Below, one piece after another: positions 1-9,498 of a DNA stretch of 64,000 nucleotides. The notes under the pieces are model-generated. The model was given only the letters and a program-made list of their open reading frames with translations. It was not told the origin of the DNA and searched no databases. Each line of letters starts with the position of its first letter. Position 1 is the stretch's first letter. The position numbers and the translations under genes were made by a program. Source of the DNA: Chitinophaga sp. S165. Lineage in GTDB: Bacteria; Bacteroidota; Bacteroidia; Chitinophagales; Chitinophagaceae. The stretch spans positions 186,001-250,000 of the forward strand of contig NZ_QGTG01000007.1 in NCBI RefSeq assembly GCF_003182155.1, given 5' to 3'.

Positions 1-1538
1 ATGGCCTCCTCTGTTAATGAGTCAAGCGCAGAAGTCGCCTCGTCAAAAATGAGCAGTCTCGGATTGCGGATCAGTGCACGGGCAATGGAAATGCGTTGTT
101 TCTCTCCACCGGAAAGTTTCAGTCCTCCTTCTCCGAGTTTCGTATTCAGTCCGTGTGAAGAACGGGCCAGCAGCTGCGCGCAGGAGGCTTTGTGGAGCGC
201 GGCGATCATTTCTTCATCGGTGGCGTCTGGTTTTACGAACAGCAGATTGTCTTTGATGGTGCCGGCAAATAACTGGGTATCCTGCGATACGAAACCGATC
301 TGTCTGCGCATCTGGTTATAACGGATATCGCCGGAAGGAATGTCGTTGAAAAGGATCTCTCCCGATACTGGTTGATAAAGGCCCAGCAGCAATTTCACGA
401 GGGTGGATTTACCCGAACCGGAGGGGCCGACAAAGGCAATAGTATCTCCCAATGTTGCATCGAAACTGATACCATCCATGGCATTCGTTGTAGCTGTCTG
501 ATGGCGGAATACGATCTCTGAGAAGCGGATCGTTTCCAGCGGTCCCAGTTCTACCGGGCTGGCAGGTCTTTCTTCTACCGGTTTGTGCATCAGCTGGTCA
601 AATAATTGCAACGAGCTTTCAGCTTCCCTGTACGCCAGGATGATACTTCCCAGTTCCTGCAAAGGCCCGAAGATAATGGTGGAAATGAACTGCATGGCGA
701 TCAGTTCCCCCGGGCTAAGCACCTTACGGAAGATGAGCCATAGAAGGATAAAGAGTATGGATTGTCTTAACAGGTTCAGGGTGGTGCCTTGTATGAAAGA
801 CAATGTCCTGACCCGTTTTACTTTCGTTATCTCCAGGTCGTAGATGGTTTTGGTGAAGGTGCGTAAGCGCCGGATCTCTGGAAAGGTGAGCCCGAGGCTT
901 TTAACCAGTTCAATATTGCGGAGAGATTCGGTGATAGTACCCGACATCTTCAATGTTTCCTTATTAATGGCCCGCTGGATCTTTTTTATTTTCCGGCTGA
1001 GCAATCCGGTTAGGGCGCCTAACACAACCACCCCGATAAAAAAAATAGGGACCAGGGCCCAGTGTTTGGTAATGGCATACCAGATCAGGAATCCTATACC
1101 TACAAGGGAAGAGAAGAGTATGTTGATAGATGCATTGATGAAACGTTCGGTATCGTTGCGGACTTTCTGAAGCAGGGCGACTGTTTCACCGCTTCGCTGT
1201 TCCTCAAACTCCTGGAAGGAGAGACGGAGGGTCTGTTTAAGTCCATCATTGAATACCTGCATGCCGAACCGTTGTACGATGAGCCGCATGATAAAGTCCT
1301 GGAGAGCTTTGGATAGGCGGGCTACCATAGCTACCGCTATTGCCAGGGCCAGCCAGAGCAGCACACCTCTTGCCAGTTCACTTTCGGTCCTGTTGCCGGG
1401 ATGCAGGGCATAATTGTCGATGATCTTCCCGAAGATCACGGGGTCGGTCATCATAGCCACCTGTCCGATACCGGCGAGTAGGAGGGATAGGGCAATCATC
1501 CAGCGATGGGGGCGCATGTAATTCCAGAAGATCTTCAT
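1..1538 (-). CDS. ABC exporter, fused permease and ATPase (3' end cut by window edge)
   Basis: The 512 codons present encode an exporter-type half transporter that would work as a homodimer or heterodimer in the inner membrane. The N-terminal half has about six hydrophobic segments (start MKIFWNYMRPHRWMIALSLL). The nucleotide-binding domain shows Walker A GPSGSGKST, Q-loop FVSQDTQLF, signature LSGGE and Walker B LLIFDEATSALD. The frame runs off the left edge after ...ALDSLTEEA, so the H-loop and perhaps 70-80 residues are missing. Family members are multidrug/lipid exporters of the MsbA type; the substrate cannot be told. It is divergent from the small membrane protein at 1634. The start at 1538 is the first Met in frame and sits just downstream of an AATTTTTG box (minus strand, 1552-1559) that is one base off the Bacteroidota -7 consensus. 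Confidence 0.93.
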   Translation of the reverse strand, partial: MKIFWNYMRPHRWMIALSLLLAGIGQVAMMTDPVIFGKIIDNYALHPGNRTESELARGVLLWLALAIAVAMVARLSKALQDFIMRLIVQRFGMQVFNDGLKQTLRLSFQEFEEQRSGETVALLQKVRNDTERFINASINILFSSLVGIGFLIWYAITKHWALVPIFFIGVVVLGALTGLLSRKIKKIQRAINKETLKMSGTITESLRNIELVKSLGLTFPEIRRLRTFTKTIYDLEITKVKRVRTLSFIQGTTLNLLRQSILFILLWLIFRKVLSPGELIAMQFISTIIFGPLQELGSIILAYREAESSLQLFDQLMHKPVEERPASPVELGPLETIRFSEIVFRHQTATTNAMDGISFDATLGDTIAFVGPSGSGKSTLVKLLLGLYQPVSGEILFNDIPSGDIRYNQMRRQIGFVSQDTQLFAGTIKDNLLFVKPDATDEEMIAALHKASCAQLLARSSHGLNTKLGEGGLKLSGGEKQRISIARALIRNPRLLIFDEATSALDSLTEEA

Positions 1539-1633
1539 GCCGGGTTCTGCACAAAAATTACACCATAGGAGAGGCAGGCGTCTATTTGGCAGGGAGGGGC
1601 ATGTAATTTGTATCTCCTATTGTAAAACTTGCT

Positions 1634-1828
1634 ATGGAAAAGCGGATCATTGGGATCATACTTACCTTCCTGGGTATTGCCGGCCTGATAATGGGCGCTA
1701 TGAACTTTATGAACAGTACAGGGGCTACCCGGAGCATTAAAGGGATTATCATTTATTCCATCCTGGGGGCTATCTTCTTCTTTGCGGGCATAGGTCTGAT
1801 CAGAAGTACAAAGGACCGGCCTTCCTGA
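1634..1828 (+). CDS. small two-helix membrane protein, unknown function
   Basis: This 64-residue protein has two hydrophobic helices (about residues 5-25 and 36-56) joined by a short polar stretch NSTGATRS, and a basic tail RSTKDRPS. Glycine-rich helix faces (LGIAGLIMGAM, LGAIFFFAGIGL) suggest helix packing. I do not recognise a named family; similar short glycine-rich integral membrane proteins are common hypothetical genes in Bacteroidota. It is transcribed away from the ABC exporter with a 95-base shared upstream region, so the two could be co-regulated, but nothing links their functions. Confidence 0.7.
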   Translation: MEKRIIGIILTFLGIAGLIMGAMNFMNSTGATRSIKGIIIYSILGAIFFFAGIGLIRSTKDRPS

Positions 1829-1881
1829 GACATGTTCCCTGGCAGGTATGGTAGTGTTTATACTGAATTGACTTCAGTGGT

Positions 1882-1936
1882 TGTTCTATGCTTTGCCGGC
1901 GCTTATTCGATGCTTGTTCGACGCCTGTTCGACCAG
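1882..1936. repeat. five phased 11-bp imperfect tandem repeats
   Basis: Five consecutive 11-mers can be laid end to end: TGTTCTATGCT, TTGCCGGCGCT, TATTCGATGCT, TGTTCGACGCC, TGTTCGACCAG. The last three agree at most positions (T-TTCGA--C-). They lie in a 317-base gap (1829-2145) that has no credible ORF. The period is close to one helical turn. Function unknown. Confidence 0.6.
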
Positions 1937-2015
1937 GGTGTTTTAGTTAAAATAATATCAGAGGTGGACATAATGCCGCTTACCAGGTAGATGGATGACG
2001 TAAATACGCATCAGA

Positions 2016-2081
2016 CATGGCTTTACCATGCTTTAACCATGCTTTTGATGTGGACTTGAGCTGGACTTGATGTGGACTTGA
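2016..2081. repeat. six phased 11-bp tandem repeats of two sequence types
   Basis: Three 11-mers of one type (CATGGCTTTAC, CATGCTTTAAC, CATGCTTTTGA) are followed without a break by three of another (TGTGGACTTGA, GCTGGACTTGA, TGTGGACTTGA), all in the same 11-bp phase. The block lies just downstream of the 3' end of the AraC gene on the opposite strand. The rest of the 1829-2145 gap shows nothing else recognisable. Confidence 0.7.
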
Positions 2082-2145
2082 TATGGTGATTGTTTAGTCC
2101 AAAATGCATCTACTGGGTAGGTGATCTGTACTGATCAAAGATACT

Positions 2146-3081
2146 TTATTGTTTTAATTTACCAGGGGAGATATTATACTTCTTTTTAAAAGCAGCTGCA
2201 AAATGTTGCGGGTATTGATAACCAACTAATTCCGCCACTTCTCCTACGGTCTTCTTTTCGTCGAGCAGCAATTGTTTTGCTTTCTCCATTCTTATATGGG
2301 TGAGATAGCCGAAAACGGTATAGCCGAATAATGCCTTGAACCCCTGTTTTAGCTTTTTCTGATTGATACCCACATGGGTGGCCAGGGAAAATATGGAACA
2401 GTCATCCATAAAGTGCAGCTCCAGGTATTGCCTGGCTGCGTGCAGGCGTTCTACATCGGAGGGACGAAATGCGTCTGCATGAGGTATATATTGGTCAAAT
2501 CCTGTTACCTGCAAGAGGAATAGTTCGATCATTTTAGCCTCGAGGAACAGCCGTTTCATATGTCCGGTGTAGGAGGTGTTACGCATATCCGCGATGATCA
2601 TGTGCATCTGTGGTGTGATCTCCATACTATGTCCCGGCCAGTGGTGATGGCGGGGCGTTTGCAATTGGTGGGAGAAGTCCATCAGAAAGGAACAATCCTC
2701 CGTAACGAGCGATTCAAATACCGGGCGCGGTAACTCTATTTCGAAGAGGGAACTTTCTTCGCCGGGAAACAGGATATATTCTCCCTCCAGGTTATGTTGA
2801 TAAAAAAGGCTTTGTTCGTTGCTATGCATCACGAGGTATTCTCCTTCGTAGGTTACACCAGACCTGCCATTCAGTTTAAAGTGCATTTCCACCCGTTCCT
2901 GTTCGAGTTGCATGGGAAAATGATATTCTTTATCGACCGAATAAGAGTACCACATCATTTTGGCATTATCCATCAGGATCTCGCTGCGGCGGATTTCCGG
3001 GCCGTCGGTTTCAGCTTTGGAGTAGAAACGTTCGGTCTCTTCCAGTTTGAAGGTAGGATGTGGTGATGGCATTAAGTTCAT
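2146..3081 (-). CDS. AraC-family transcriptional regulator
   Basis: The C-terminal ~100 residues form an AraC-type double helix-turn-helix: LHFMDDCSIFSLATHVGINQ is the first helix pair and GEVAELVGYQYPQHFAAAFK the second, ending with KKYNISPGKLKQ, the usual family ending. The N-terminal ~200 residues are a ligand-binding domain with no motif I can name; the layout resembles PchR-like Bacteroidota regulators. The open frame extends up to 3168, but an exact -7 box TATTTTTG on the minus strand (3166-3173) covers that codon, so the Met at 3081 (MNLMPSPHPTF) is the better start, giving 311 residues. It faces the small YCII-like gene at 3183 and the GH39/GH95 genes beyond it; regulation of those genes is possible but not shown. 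Confidence 0.9.
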   Translation of the reverse strand: MNLMPSPHPTFKLEETERFYSKAETDGPEIRRSEILMDNAKMMWYSYSVDKEYHFPMQLEQERVEMHFKLNGRSGVTYEGEYLVMHSNEQSLFYQHNLEGEYILFPGEESSLFEIELPRPVFESLVTEDCSFLMDFSHQLQTPRHHHWPGHSMEITPQMHMIIADMRNTSYTGHMKRLFLEAKMIELFLLQVTGFDQYIPHADAFRPSDVERLHAARQYLELHFMDDCSIFSLATHVGINQKKLKQGFKALFGYTVFGYLTHIRMEKAKQLLLDEKKTVGEVAELVGYQYPQHFAAAFKKKYNISPGKLKQ

Positions 3082-3165
3082 AAGAAAAAATGGTTTGGCA
3101 CTTTTTGCGGCTATAATAGTCCCGTTTGCGTTAGCAGGAAAACAGGCTTGATCCGGAACTTCGTA

Positions 3166-3173
3166 CAAAAATA
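3166..3173 (-). promoter_or_regulatory. -7 promoter box for the AraC gene
   Basis: The minus strand reads TATTTTTG, an exact match to the Bacteroidota -7 consensus TAnnTTTG. Transcription would start near 3159, which excludes the upstream start codon at 3168 and supports 3081. No clear -33 TTG was found at ideal spacing. Confidence 0.45.
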
Positions 3174-3182
3174 AAGTTATTT

Positions 3183-3464
3183 ATGAACTACGGACAGCCA
3201 CATGGGGTATTACTTTTCTTTAAGAAAGGGAAAAACTGGGCAAGTGAAAACAGGGCGGCCTGCCTGGCGGCACAAAAGGAATTCTATGATGAGCTGGGGC
3301 AACGGGGCAAGGTCCTGCAAAGGGGGCAGCTGGTGCATGAAGATGAGCTATTTGTTTCATTGTCAATATTATCTGATACAGAGTTATGTACTATTCTGGA
3401 AAATGATCCTGCGATCAGAACGGACGTAAGCCAAGTTATTCATGCTGTACCAGTTATGTTTTGA
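3183..3464 (+). CDS. YCII-like small protein
   Basis: The 93-residue product has the feel of the YCII/dimeric alpha-beta barrel fold: an N-terminal strand HGVLLFFKKG, a helix with EFYDELGQRGKVLQRG, the strand-turn LFVSLSILSDTE, and the ending ENDPAIRTDVSQVIHAVPVMF, which parallels the '...DPF...' ending of YCII proteins. Members are small enzymes or ligand binders of mostly unknown role. Its start is 14 bases from the divergent AraC -7 box, so expression of the two is probably coupled. The assignment rests on pattern similarity only and could be wrong. Confidence 0.55.
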   Translation: MNYGQPHGVLLFFKKGKNWASENRAACLAAQKEFYDELGQRGKVLQRGQLVHEDELFVSLSILSDTELCTILENDPAIRTDVSQVIHAVPVMF

Positions 3465-3722
3465 AAATATCCTTTCGTCTTTCCTTGCATATATCGTAAA
3501 CATAGAGTAAATTGTACATATGTGTATTGTAGTCAATGGATTGCGTAAACGAGTTGCGTATTTCATAAAATACCGTACATTGTATATTAATAGTTATGAT
3601 TACACAATAGCAATTTTATCAATCAAAAGAGGCTTGTATCCCCGGATCTGTATTACTTGTGAGCAGCGTCGTGCGCTATGAAAAACCAGGGGGCAGCCGC
3701 ATATTTAACTAACCCTTACCTC

Positions 3723-5372
3723 ATGGAAAGACGTAATTTTCTAAAGCAGGCAATTGTTACCGCTGCGGGTAGCGCATTGTTGCCAGGCATTGTATCTGGC
3801 CGATCATTCTGGGAAGAACAGCCTCCTTTACTTATTGACACCAAAATTCAGGGGCGTACCTTTTCTCATTTCTGGAGCAAATGTGTTGGCGCCGGCAGGG
3901 CCGGCGAAGTATTCCGCCCCGGATCTCCCTGGCTGGAACAACTGCAATTCACAAAGAAGCATTGTGGCTTTGAATATTGTCGCTTTCATGGCATCTTTCA
4001 TGATGATATGTCCGTTTACCAGGGCGGTGTTTATAATTGGCTGCGGGTAGATGATCTGATCAACAGGATACTGAAAAGCGGGATGAAACCTTTTGTAGAG
4101 CTGAGTTTCTTTCCGAGGGAAATGGCTGGTGGCGCAAGCACGGCCTTCTGGTGGAAAGCGAATGTATCGCCTCCGGCGGATTTTTCGAAATGGTCACAAC
4201 TCATCACCAATTTTGCAAAACACTGTATAGAAAAGTTCGGTCAGAACGAAGTGAGTACCTGGTATTTTGAAGTATGGAATGAACCTAATCAGAAAGGTAT
4301 GTGGGATGGCAGCAAGAGTCAGTACTTCGCCATGTATAAGGCTACTGCACAGGCGCTGAAGGCTGTATCGCCGCAACTGAAAGTAGGAGGCCCGGCCACT
4401 GGCAATTTCGTCGGCGACGGACGCTTTGATGGAGAAGCAGAAGATAAATCAAAAGTACTGACAGCCAGTACGGAAGACCTGGATAGCCTGAAATGGAAAG
4501 GAGTGTGGATAGAAGATTTCCTGGAATACTGCAAACGGGAACAGGCGCCGGTCGATTTTATATCTACCCATCCATATCCTACCGACTTCCCTTACAATGG
4601 CACCAAAGGCCGCAGCCGCGGTGTTGATGCAACATTAAAAGACCTGCAGTGGTTAAGGGCTGTCGTGGATAAAAGTGCCTTTCCAAAGGCAGAGATCCAT
4701 CTTACAGAATGGGGGACCAGTTCTTCCGGCAGGGATGCGATGCACGATGCATTGCCAACGGCAGCTTATATTGTTAAGGCCAATGTGGATAGCATCGGAT
4801 TGGCAGACTCGCTTTCGTATTGGTCGTTTACAGACAGTGGGGAGCAAGGTTCCGGCGGACAAGCATTTACAGGCGGATATGGATTGTTGAATTATCAGAG
4901 TATTCCCAAGCCATCGTTTCATGCTTACCGCATGTTACATGCACTGGGTGATGAACTGCTTTACAATAAGGACGGTATTGTAGTAACGCGGCATAAGAGT
5001 ACACAAAAGCTGACTGCACTTGTGTATAACTATCCGGCGGGATTAAAGACCTCGCCGCCTTCTGGCGCAGATGATGTGGTGGCTAATACACTTAAATCAG
5101 GAGAGCCGCGCGACTTTACATTTAAGCTGATGAATACGAATAAGGACGCAACGTTTAATGTGGAGATCCTCGATAAGGAAAACGGTAATGCGCTCAATGC
5201 ATGGAAGGACGCGGGGAATCCGGAATCATTGACAGGAGATCCGTTGAAGATGATGCAGAAGATGGCAATGGCAGTGAGGGAAGAACAGGTATTGTCCAGT
5301 AATACAGGCGTACTGCTGATCAGTAAAACATTGCAGCCCTGGGATGTGATGCTGATCGATGAAACACATTAA
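3723..5372 (+). CDS. GH39-like secreted glycoside hydrolase
   Basis: This is a secreted retaining (alpha/beta)8-barrel glycosidase of the GH39 type (beta-xylosidase / alpha-L-iduronidase relatives). The N terminus MERRNFLKQAIVTAAGSALL is a twin-arginine-like signal (RRNFLK), implying Tat export. The acid/base motif YFEVWNEPN is near residue 182 and the nucleophile motif IHLTEWGTS near residue 325, the expected spacing for the clan. The C-terminal ~150 residues look like a beta-sandwich accessory domain. The frame opens at 3678 with 15 extra residues; I prefer 3723 because it puts the Tat motif at the extreme N terminus. The GH95 gene follows 219 bases later on the same strand, suggesting joint action on a fucose- or xylose-bearing glycan. 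Exact substrate is not readable from sequence. Confidence 0.88.
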   Translation: MERRNFLKQAIVTAAGSALLPGIVSGRSFWEEQPPLLIDTKIQGRTFSHFWSKCVGAGRAGEVFRPGSPWLEQLQFTKKHCGFEYCRFHGIFHDDMSVYQGGVYNWLRVDDLINRILKSGMKPFVELSFFPREMAGGASTAFWWKANVSPPADFSKWSQLITNFAKHCIEKFGQNEVSTWYFEVWNEPNQKGMWDGSKSQYFAMYKATAQALKAVSPQLKVGGPATGNFVGDGRFDGEAEDKSKVLTASTEDLDSLKWKGVWIEDFLEYCKREQAPVDFISTHPYPTDFPYNGTKGRSRGVDATLKDLQWLRAVVDKSAFPKAEIHLTEWGTSSSGRDAMHDALPTAAYIVKANVDSIGLADSLSYWSFTDSGEQGSGGQAFTGGYGLLNYQSIPKPSFHAYRMLHALGDELLYNKDGIVVTRHKSTQKLTALVYNYPAGLKTSPPSGADDVVANTLKSGEPRDFTFKLMNTNKDATFNVEILDKENGNALNAWKDAGNPESLTGDPLKMMQKMAMAVREEQVLSSNTGVLLISKTLQPWDVMLIDETH

Positions 5373-5591
5373 AGTATATCATTACTGACTGATGCCATGC
5401 TGATTAAAATTTTGTTTCCCCGTTAGTTGATCCCTGTATACCGGCATTTATGTGTTAAAACTACAATTATTATTTACAGGCGGTTTGCATTCGTAGATCA
5501 TCGTTTGTATTTTGCTTTCCTGTACAATATTCCCGGCCATGAACTGTAAACAGGCATGGCTGATCTTTTATAGGTTAACACTTATCCAGTT

Positions 5592-8030
5592 ATGAAAAAA
5601 ACAGCCCTGCTTTTATTAGGCGGCATCTTACCACTGTTTTCATTTGCCCAGCAAGAATTGAAGTTATGGTACCGGCAACCAGCCGGCGATGTTTGGACTG
5701 CGGCGCTCCCTGTAGGGAACGGACGTTTGGGAGGAATGGTATTCGGTAATCCGGCCGAGGAGATCATTCAGCTGAATGAAGGTACGGTATGGACCGGTAG
5801 TCCAAACCGTAATGACAATCCTGATGCATTGGCAGCCTTGCCGAATATCAGGCAGCTGATCTTTGACGGCAAGTATAAGGAAGCACAGGAGCTGGCAGTG
5901 GAAAAGATCCAGAGTAAAACTTCCCATGGACAAATGTACCAGCCTGTAGGTAGTTTACACCTGGCATTTCCCGGACATGATCAGTATCAGCATTACTACC
6001 GGGAACTGGATATAAAAAAGGCGATTGCAAAGACAACCTACACTGTAAATGGTGTACAATATACCCGTGAGGTATTTGCCTCAGTGCCTGCACAGGCAAT
6101 TATAGTACGGCTTAGTAGCAGTAAACCCGGTGCGCTGGACTTTTCTGCTTATCTGACCACGCCGCAGAAAAATGCGGCCTTAAAAGCAGCAGGAAAAGAT
6201 CTTACTGTTAATGGAACAACCGGCAGTCATGAGGGGGTGGAAGGAAAGGTGCAGTTCAGCGGTATTGCAAGGGTGATTGCTTCAGGAGGCAGTGTTGTTA
6301 CAGGCGATACACTTATTACGGTGAAGGGCGCCAATGACGCGCTGATCTTTATTTCCATGGCTACCAACTATGTGAATTATAAAGACCTTAGTGCTGATGC
6401 CGTGAAGCGTGCAACTGACGCATTGAATATTGCGGTAAAACAACCTTATGCTGCTTTGGTGAAATCGCATACGCTTGCTTACCAACGGTACTTTGATCGT
6501 GTGAAGATCGACCTGGGTACTTCAGATGCATCGAAAGAGCCTACAGATGTAAGGCTGGCCAATTTCTCAAAGGCATATGATCCGCAGTTCGTATCGCTTT
6601 ATTTTCAGTTCGGCCGTTACCTGCTGATCTCCTGTTCTCAGCCTGGCGGACAACCAGCCACACTACAGGGACTCTGGAATGGAGAGATGAGACCACCATG
6701 GGATAGCAAATACACTATCAACATCAATACTGAAATGAACTACTGGCCGGCAGAAAAAGACAATTTGCCGGAAATGCATGAGCCGCTGATACAGATGGTC
6801 AAAGAACTCTCTGTAACGGGCCAGGGCACTGCACGTACGCTTTATGGCGCCAGGGGATGGGTAGCGCATCATAATACGGACCTCTGGCGTATAACCGGCC
6901 CGGTAGATAAGATCTACTGGGGCATCTGGAGTATGGGAGGCGCCTGGCTGGCACAGCACCTGTGGGAGCGTTATCTCTACAACGGGGATAAACGTTATCT
7001 GGCGGATGTATATCCGGCTATTAAAGGTGCAGCGTTGTTCTTTGTAGATGATCTGGTAGAAGATCCTAAAAGGAAATATCTGGTAGTGAATCCGGGTAAT
7101 TCTCCGGAGAACTCGCCTGCTTCCAGGCCGGGCGTTTATTTCGATGCCGGTTGTACGATGGATAACCAGATCGTTTTTGATGCATTAAGCGCTGCTATTA
7201 ATGCGGCTGATATCCTGGGTAGAGATGCTAAGTTGGCAGATACTTTCCGCACTGTGCGCAAGCGCCTGCCGCCCATGCAGATCGGTCAGTACGGACAATT
7301 GCAGGAGTGGATCGACGATATAGATAATCCGAAGGATGAGCATCGTCATATTTCACATTTATATGGCCTGTATCCTTCTGCTCAGATATCGCCCGACCGT
7401 ACGCCCTTACTTGCCAGTGCCGCCAATACAACGTTGATACAACGTGGTGATGTATCTACCGGATGGAGTATGGGGTGGAAAGTGAACTGGTGGGCCAGAT
7501 TGAGAAATGGAGAACATGCTATGAAGCTGATCACAAATCAATTGAACCCTGTGGGTAAACATGGAGGCGGTACTTATACGAACCTCTTTGACGCACATGC
7601 ACCATTCCAGATAGATGGTAACTTCGGATGTACTTCCGGTATTACGGAAATGCTGATGCAGAGCCATGATGGAGCCATCTATGTATTGCCTGCGCTTCCA
7701 TCGCAATGGAAGAGCGGGAGTATAAAAGGCTTGCGTGCCAGAGGTGGATTTGTGGTGGACGATCTGGTATGGCAGGACGGGAAAATTACTAAGCTGGTGA
7801 TTAGATCTACATTGGGAGGCAATTGCCGTATCAGAAGTAATCAGCCGTTAAAGGCAACGCAGGAATTGAAGAAAGCGAGTGGGGAGAATAGTAACCCTTT
7901 TTACCAGGTAACGCCTGTGGCTGAAGCATTGATACATAGTAAGGATGTGAAGCTGCTGGAATTTGCTGAGACTCGTTTGTATGATGTGGCGACGGAGAAG
8001 GGGAAGACGTATGTGTTTACAGCGATGTGA
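5592..8030 (+). CDS. GH95 family glycoside hydrolase (alpha-L-fucosidase type)
   Basis: The 812-residue protein begins with a Sec signal ([20 protein letters not shown]) and continues with the GH95 N-terminal beta domain: [41 protein letters not shown]. The (alpha/alpha)6 catalytic barrel contains [17 protein letters not shown] (about residue 375, with the paired Asn residues used in catalysis by the inverting GH95 enzymes), [19 protein letters not shown] (about 570) and [15 protein letters not shown] (about 673). Family members release alpha-L-fucose, some alpha-L-galactose, from glycan ends. Length matches the family (~780-820). It follows the GH39 gene and precedes an aldo/keto reductase and a sugar-porter MFS protein; together they could take a plant or exopolysaccharide side chain apart and import the monosaccharide. 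Confidence 0.95.
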   Translation: MKKTALLLLGGILPLFSFAQQELKLWYRQPAGDVWTAALPVGNGRLGGMVFGNPAEEIIQLNEGTVWTGSPNRNDNPDALAALPNIRQLIFDGKYKEAQELAVEKIQSKTSHGQMYQPVGSLHLAFPGHDQYQHYYRELDIKKAIAKTTYTVNGVQYTREVFASVPAQAIIVRLSSSKPGALDFSAYLTTPQKNAALKAAGKDLTVNGTTGSHEGVEGKVQFSGIARVIASGGSVVTGDTLITVKGANDALIFISMATNYVNYKDLSADAVKRATDALNIAVKQPYAALVKSHTLAYQRYFDRVKIDLGTSDASKEPTDVRLANFSKAYDPQFVSLYFQFGRYLLISCSQPGGQPATLQGLWNGEMRPPWDSKYTININTEMNYWPAEKDNLPEMHEPLIQMVKELSVTGQGTARTLYGARGWVAHHNTDLWRITGPVDKIYWGIWSMGGAWLAQHLWERYLYNGDKRYLADVYPAIKGAALFFVDDLVEDPKRKYLVVNPGNSPENSPASRPGVYFDAGCTMDNQIVFDALSAAINAADILGRDAKLADTFRTVRKRLPPMQIGQYGQLQEWIDDIDNPKDEHRHISHLYGLYPSAQISPDRTPLLASAANTTLIQRGDVSTGWSMGWKVNWWARLRNGEHAMKLITNQLNPVGKHGGGTYTNLFDAHAPFQIDGNFGCTSGITEMLMQSHDGAIYVLPALPSQWKSGSIKGLRARGGFVVDDLVWQDGKITKLVIRSTLGGNCRIRSNQPLKATQELKKASGENSNPFYQVTPVAEALIHSKDVKLLEFAETRLYDVATEKGKTYVFTAM

Positions 8031-8063
8031 TGATACGATGTTGATGATACTTTATTTAAAAAA

Positions 8064-8110
8064 AGTTGCTCACCTTTTCACATATGGCAGACTGTGTGGG
8101 GTGAGCAACT
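8064..8110 (+). terminator. hairpin downstream of GH95 gene
   Basis: AGTTGCTCACC (8064-8074) and GGTGAGCAACT (8100-8110) form a perfect 11-bp stem 34 bases after the GH95 stop. A run of A precedes the stem and AT-rich DNA follows, but there is no clean T tract, so termination efficiency is uncertain. Confidence 0.5.
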
Positions 8111-8216
8111 ATATAACCAATTATATTATTTTCAGCGATTATTGGAACTACCCTTCATCTTTGAAATTCATAAGAAAACATTTGTTTTTGCTAATCTCCG
8201 TTTTTTCTAAACATCT

Positions 8217-8264
8217 CATCTTTGTGTAGTCAAACTGAACAAAATGAATGATCAGTCAGTTTGA
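8217..8264 (+). promoter_or_regulatory. putative promoter and operator for aldo/keto reductase
   Basis: CATCTTTG (8217-8224) is one base off TAnnTTTG. Just downstream TCAAACTGA (8230-8238) and TCAGTTTGA (8256-8264) make a perfect 9-bp inverted repeat separated by 17 bases, well placed to act as a repressor site or a 5'-UTR hairpin. The rest of the 8031-8432 gap holds no credible gene. Confidence 0.4.
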
Positions 8265-8432
8265 TAAAAAACTGGTTTTTGATATATCAGCTATTTAAGA
8301 AGATAGTTCACTGATGCGCTCAACCATAATATGGGCAGGTATGTTTATTGATGCAGATAGCGTACCTGTAAACAGAATAACGTAACAGTACTATCATATT
8401 ACATTTCAGGATTGATTATTAAAACATATAAA

Positions 8433-9278
8433 ATGGCAACAAGCACAAAGAACCTGACCTTCAGTTTAGGGGGCCAGCTTGAGATCAACCGTCTTGGTTA
8501 CGGTGGAATGCAATTGACAGGAACAGGCGTATGGGGAGAAGTAGCTGATCGTGAGAATGCGAAGAAAGTACTGCAGGCTGCTGTAGCCGGTGGTGTAAAT
8601 TTCATCGATACTGCAGAAGCATATGGGCCAAAGTTTAATGAATCATTGATCGCAGATGCACTCTATCCTTACAAAGAAGACCTGATAATTGCAACCAAAG
8701 GAGGATTTGGCCGTACCGGACCTAATCAATGGACGCCTAATGGTACACCGGCTTTCATTCGTGAAAACATAGAGGGTAGTTTGAAACGCTTAAAGGTAGA
8801 TACTATCGACCTCTGGCAACTGCACCGCATTGATCCTAATGTACCGGTAGAAGAAACATTGGTGCCTGTAGTGGAAGCTGTAAAAGCAGGAAAGATCAGG
8901 TATGTAGGTTTATCGGAAGTTACTATTGAACAGATCGAACAGGTTGAAAAGATATTGCCTGTTGTATCTGTGCAAAACCTCTACAATCTGGGTAACCGTC
9001 AATGGGAGGAAATTGTTGATTATACCGCTAAACGCGGCCTCGCATTTATTCCGTGGTTCCCGCTGGCTTCAGGTCCGGACGCACTGGCCGATAAGATCAG
9101 TAAGATCGCAGCAAAATATAATGCAACTACTGCGCAGATCGCACTGGCATGGTTGCTGAAACGGGCAGACAATATTCTGCTGATACCAGGTACCAGTTCT
9201 GTAAAACATCTGGAAGAGAACCTGGCAGCCGCTGAGATAGAGCTGACCGACGAAGAATTCGACGAGTTATCAAAATAA
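8433..9278 (+). CDS. aldo/keto reductase (YdbC-like)
   Basis: A cytoplasmic NADPH-dependent oxidoreductase of 281 residues with the AKR (beta/alpha)8 catalytic tetrad in place: FIDTAEAYG (Asp and Tyr, about residue 58), IATKGGFG (Lys, about 87) and WQLHRID (His, about 129). The nucleotide site is seen in LLIPGTSSVKHLEENL near the C terminus. It resembles the E. coli YdbC group (MQLTGTGVWG... start). The frame opens 21 bases earlier with a TTG codon; ATG at 8433 (MATSTKNLTF) is the natural start. Probably detoxifies or reduces carbonyl compounds; its position between a fucosidase and a sugar transporter allows a role in sugar oxidation/reduction, but this is only context. Confidence 0.9.
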   Translation: MATSTKNLTFSLGGQLEINRLGYGGMQLTGTGVWGEVADRENAKKVLQAAVAGGVNFIDTAEAYGPKFNESLIADALYPYKEDLIIATKGGFGRTGPNQWTPNGTPAFIRENIEGSLKRLKVDTIDLWQLHRIDPNVPVEETLVPVVEAVKAGKIRYVGLSEVTIEQIEQVEKILPVVSVQNLYNLGNRQWEEIVDYTAKRGLAFIPWFPLASGPDALADKISKIAAKYNATTAQIALAWLLKRADNILLIPGTSSVKHLEENLAAAEIELTDEEFDELSK

Positions 9279-9297
9279 CGATCATTTGATTGTGTAC

Positions 9298-9343
9298 AAA
9301 AGCTGTTACGCGCTGTTACAAAACAGGGCGGACAGCTTTTTTT
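9298..9343 (+). terminator. intrinsic terminator after aldo/keto reductase
   Basis: AAAAGCTGT (9298-9306) pairs with ACAGCTTTT (9332-9340) and the stem runs straight into a T tract (9337-9343). A smaller CTGTT/AACAG hairpin sits in the loop. Confidence 0.75.
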
Positions 9344-9498
9344 GTATCAGGAGCTGTGAATGTTAACCCCTGTAACACCTGTATGAATTTCAAATACGGG
9401 AGGTTTGTTTTTACCGTTTTTTATGTTTACTTTTTTCCCTTTTAGTAAAACGTTATGATCAACCGAGGCTCCACAAACAATCACAATAAATTTCACTC

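Noticed and set aside
844-1170. plus-strand ORFs over the first 1.5 kb
   Set aside because: They are antisense shadows of the ABC exporter, whose Walker A, signature and Walker B motifs are read on the minus strand.
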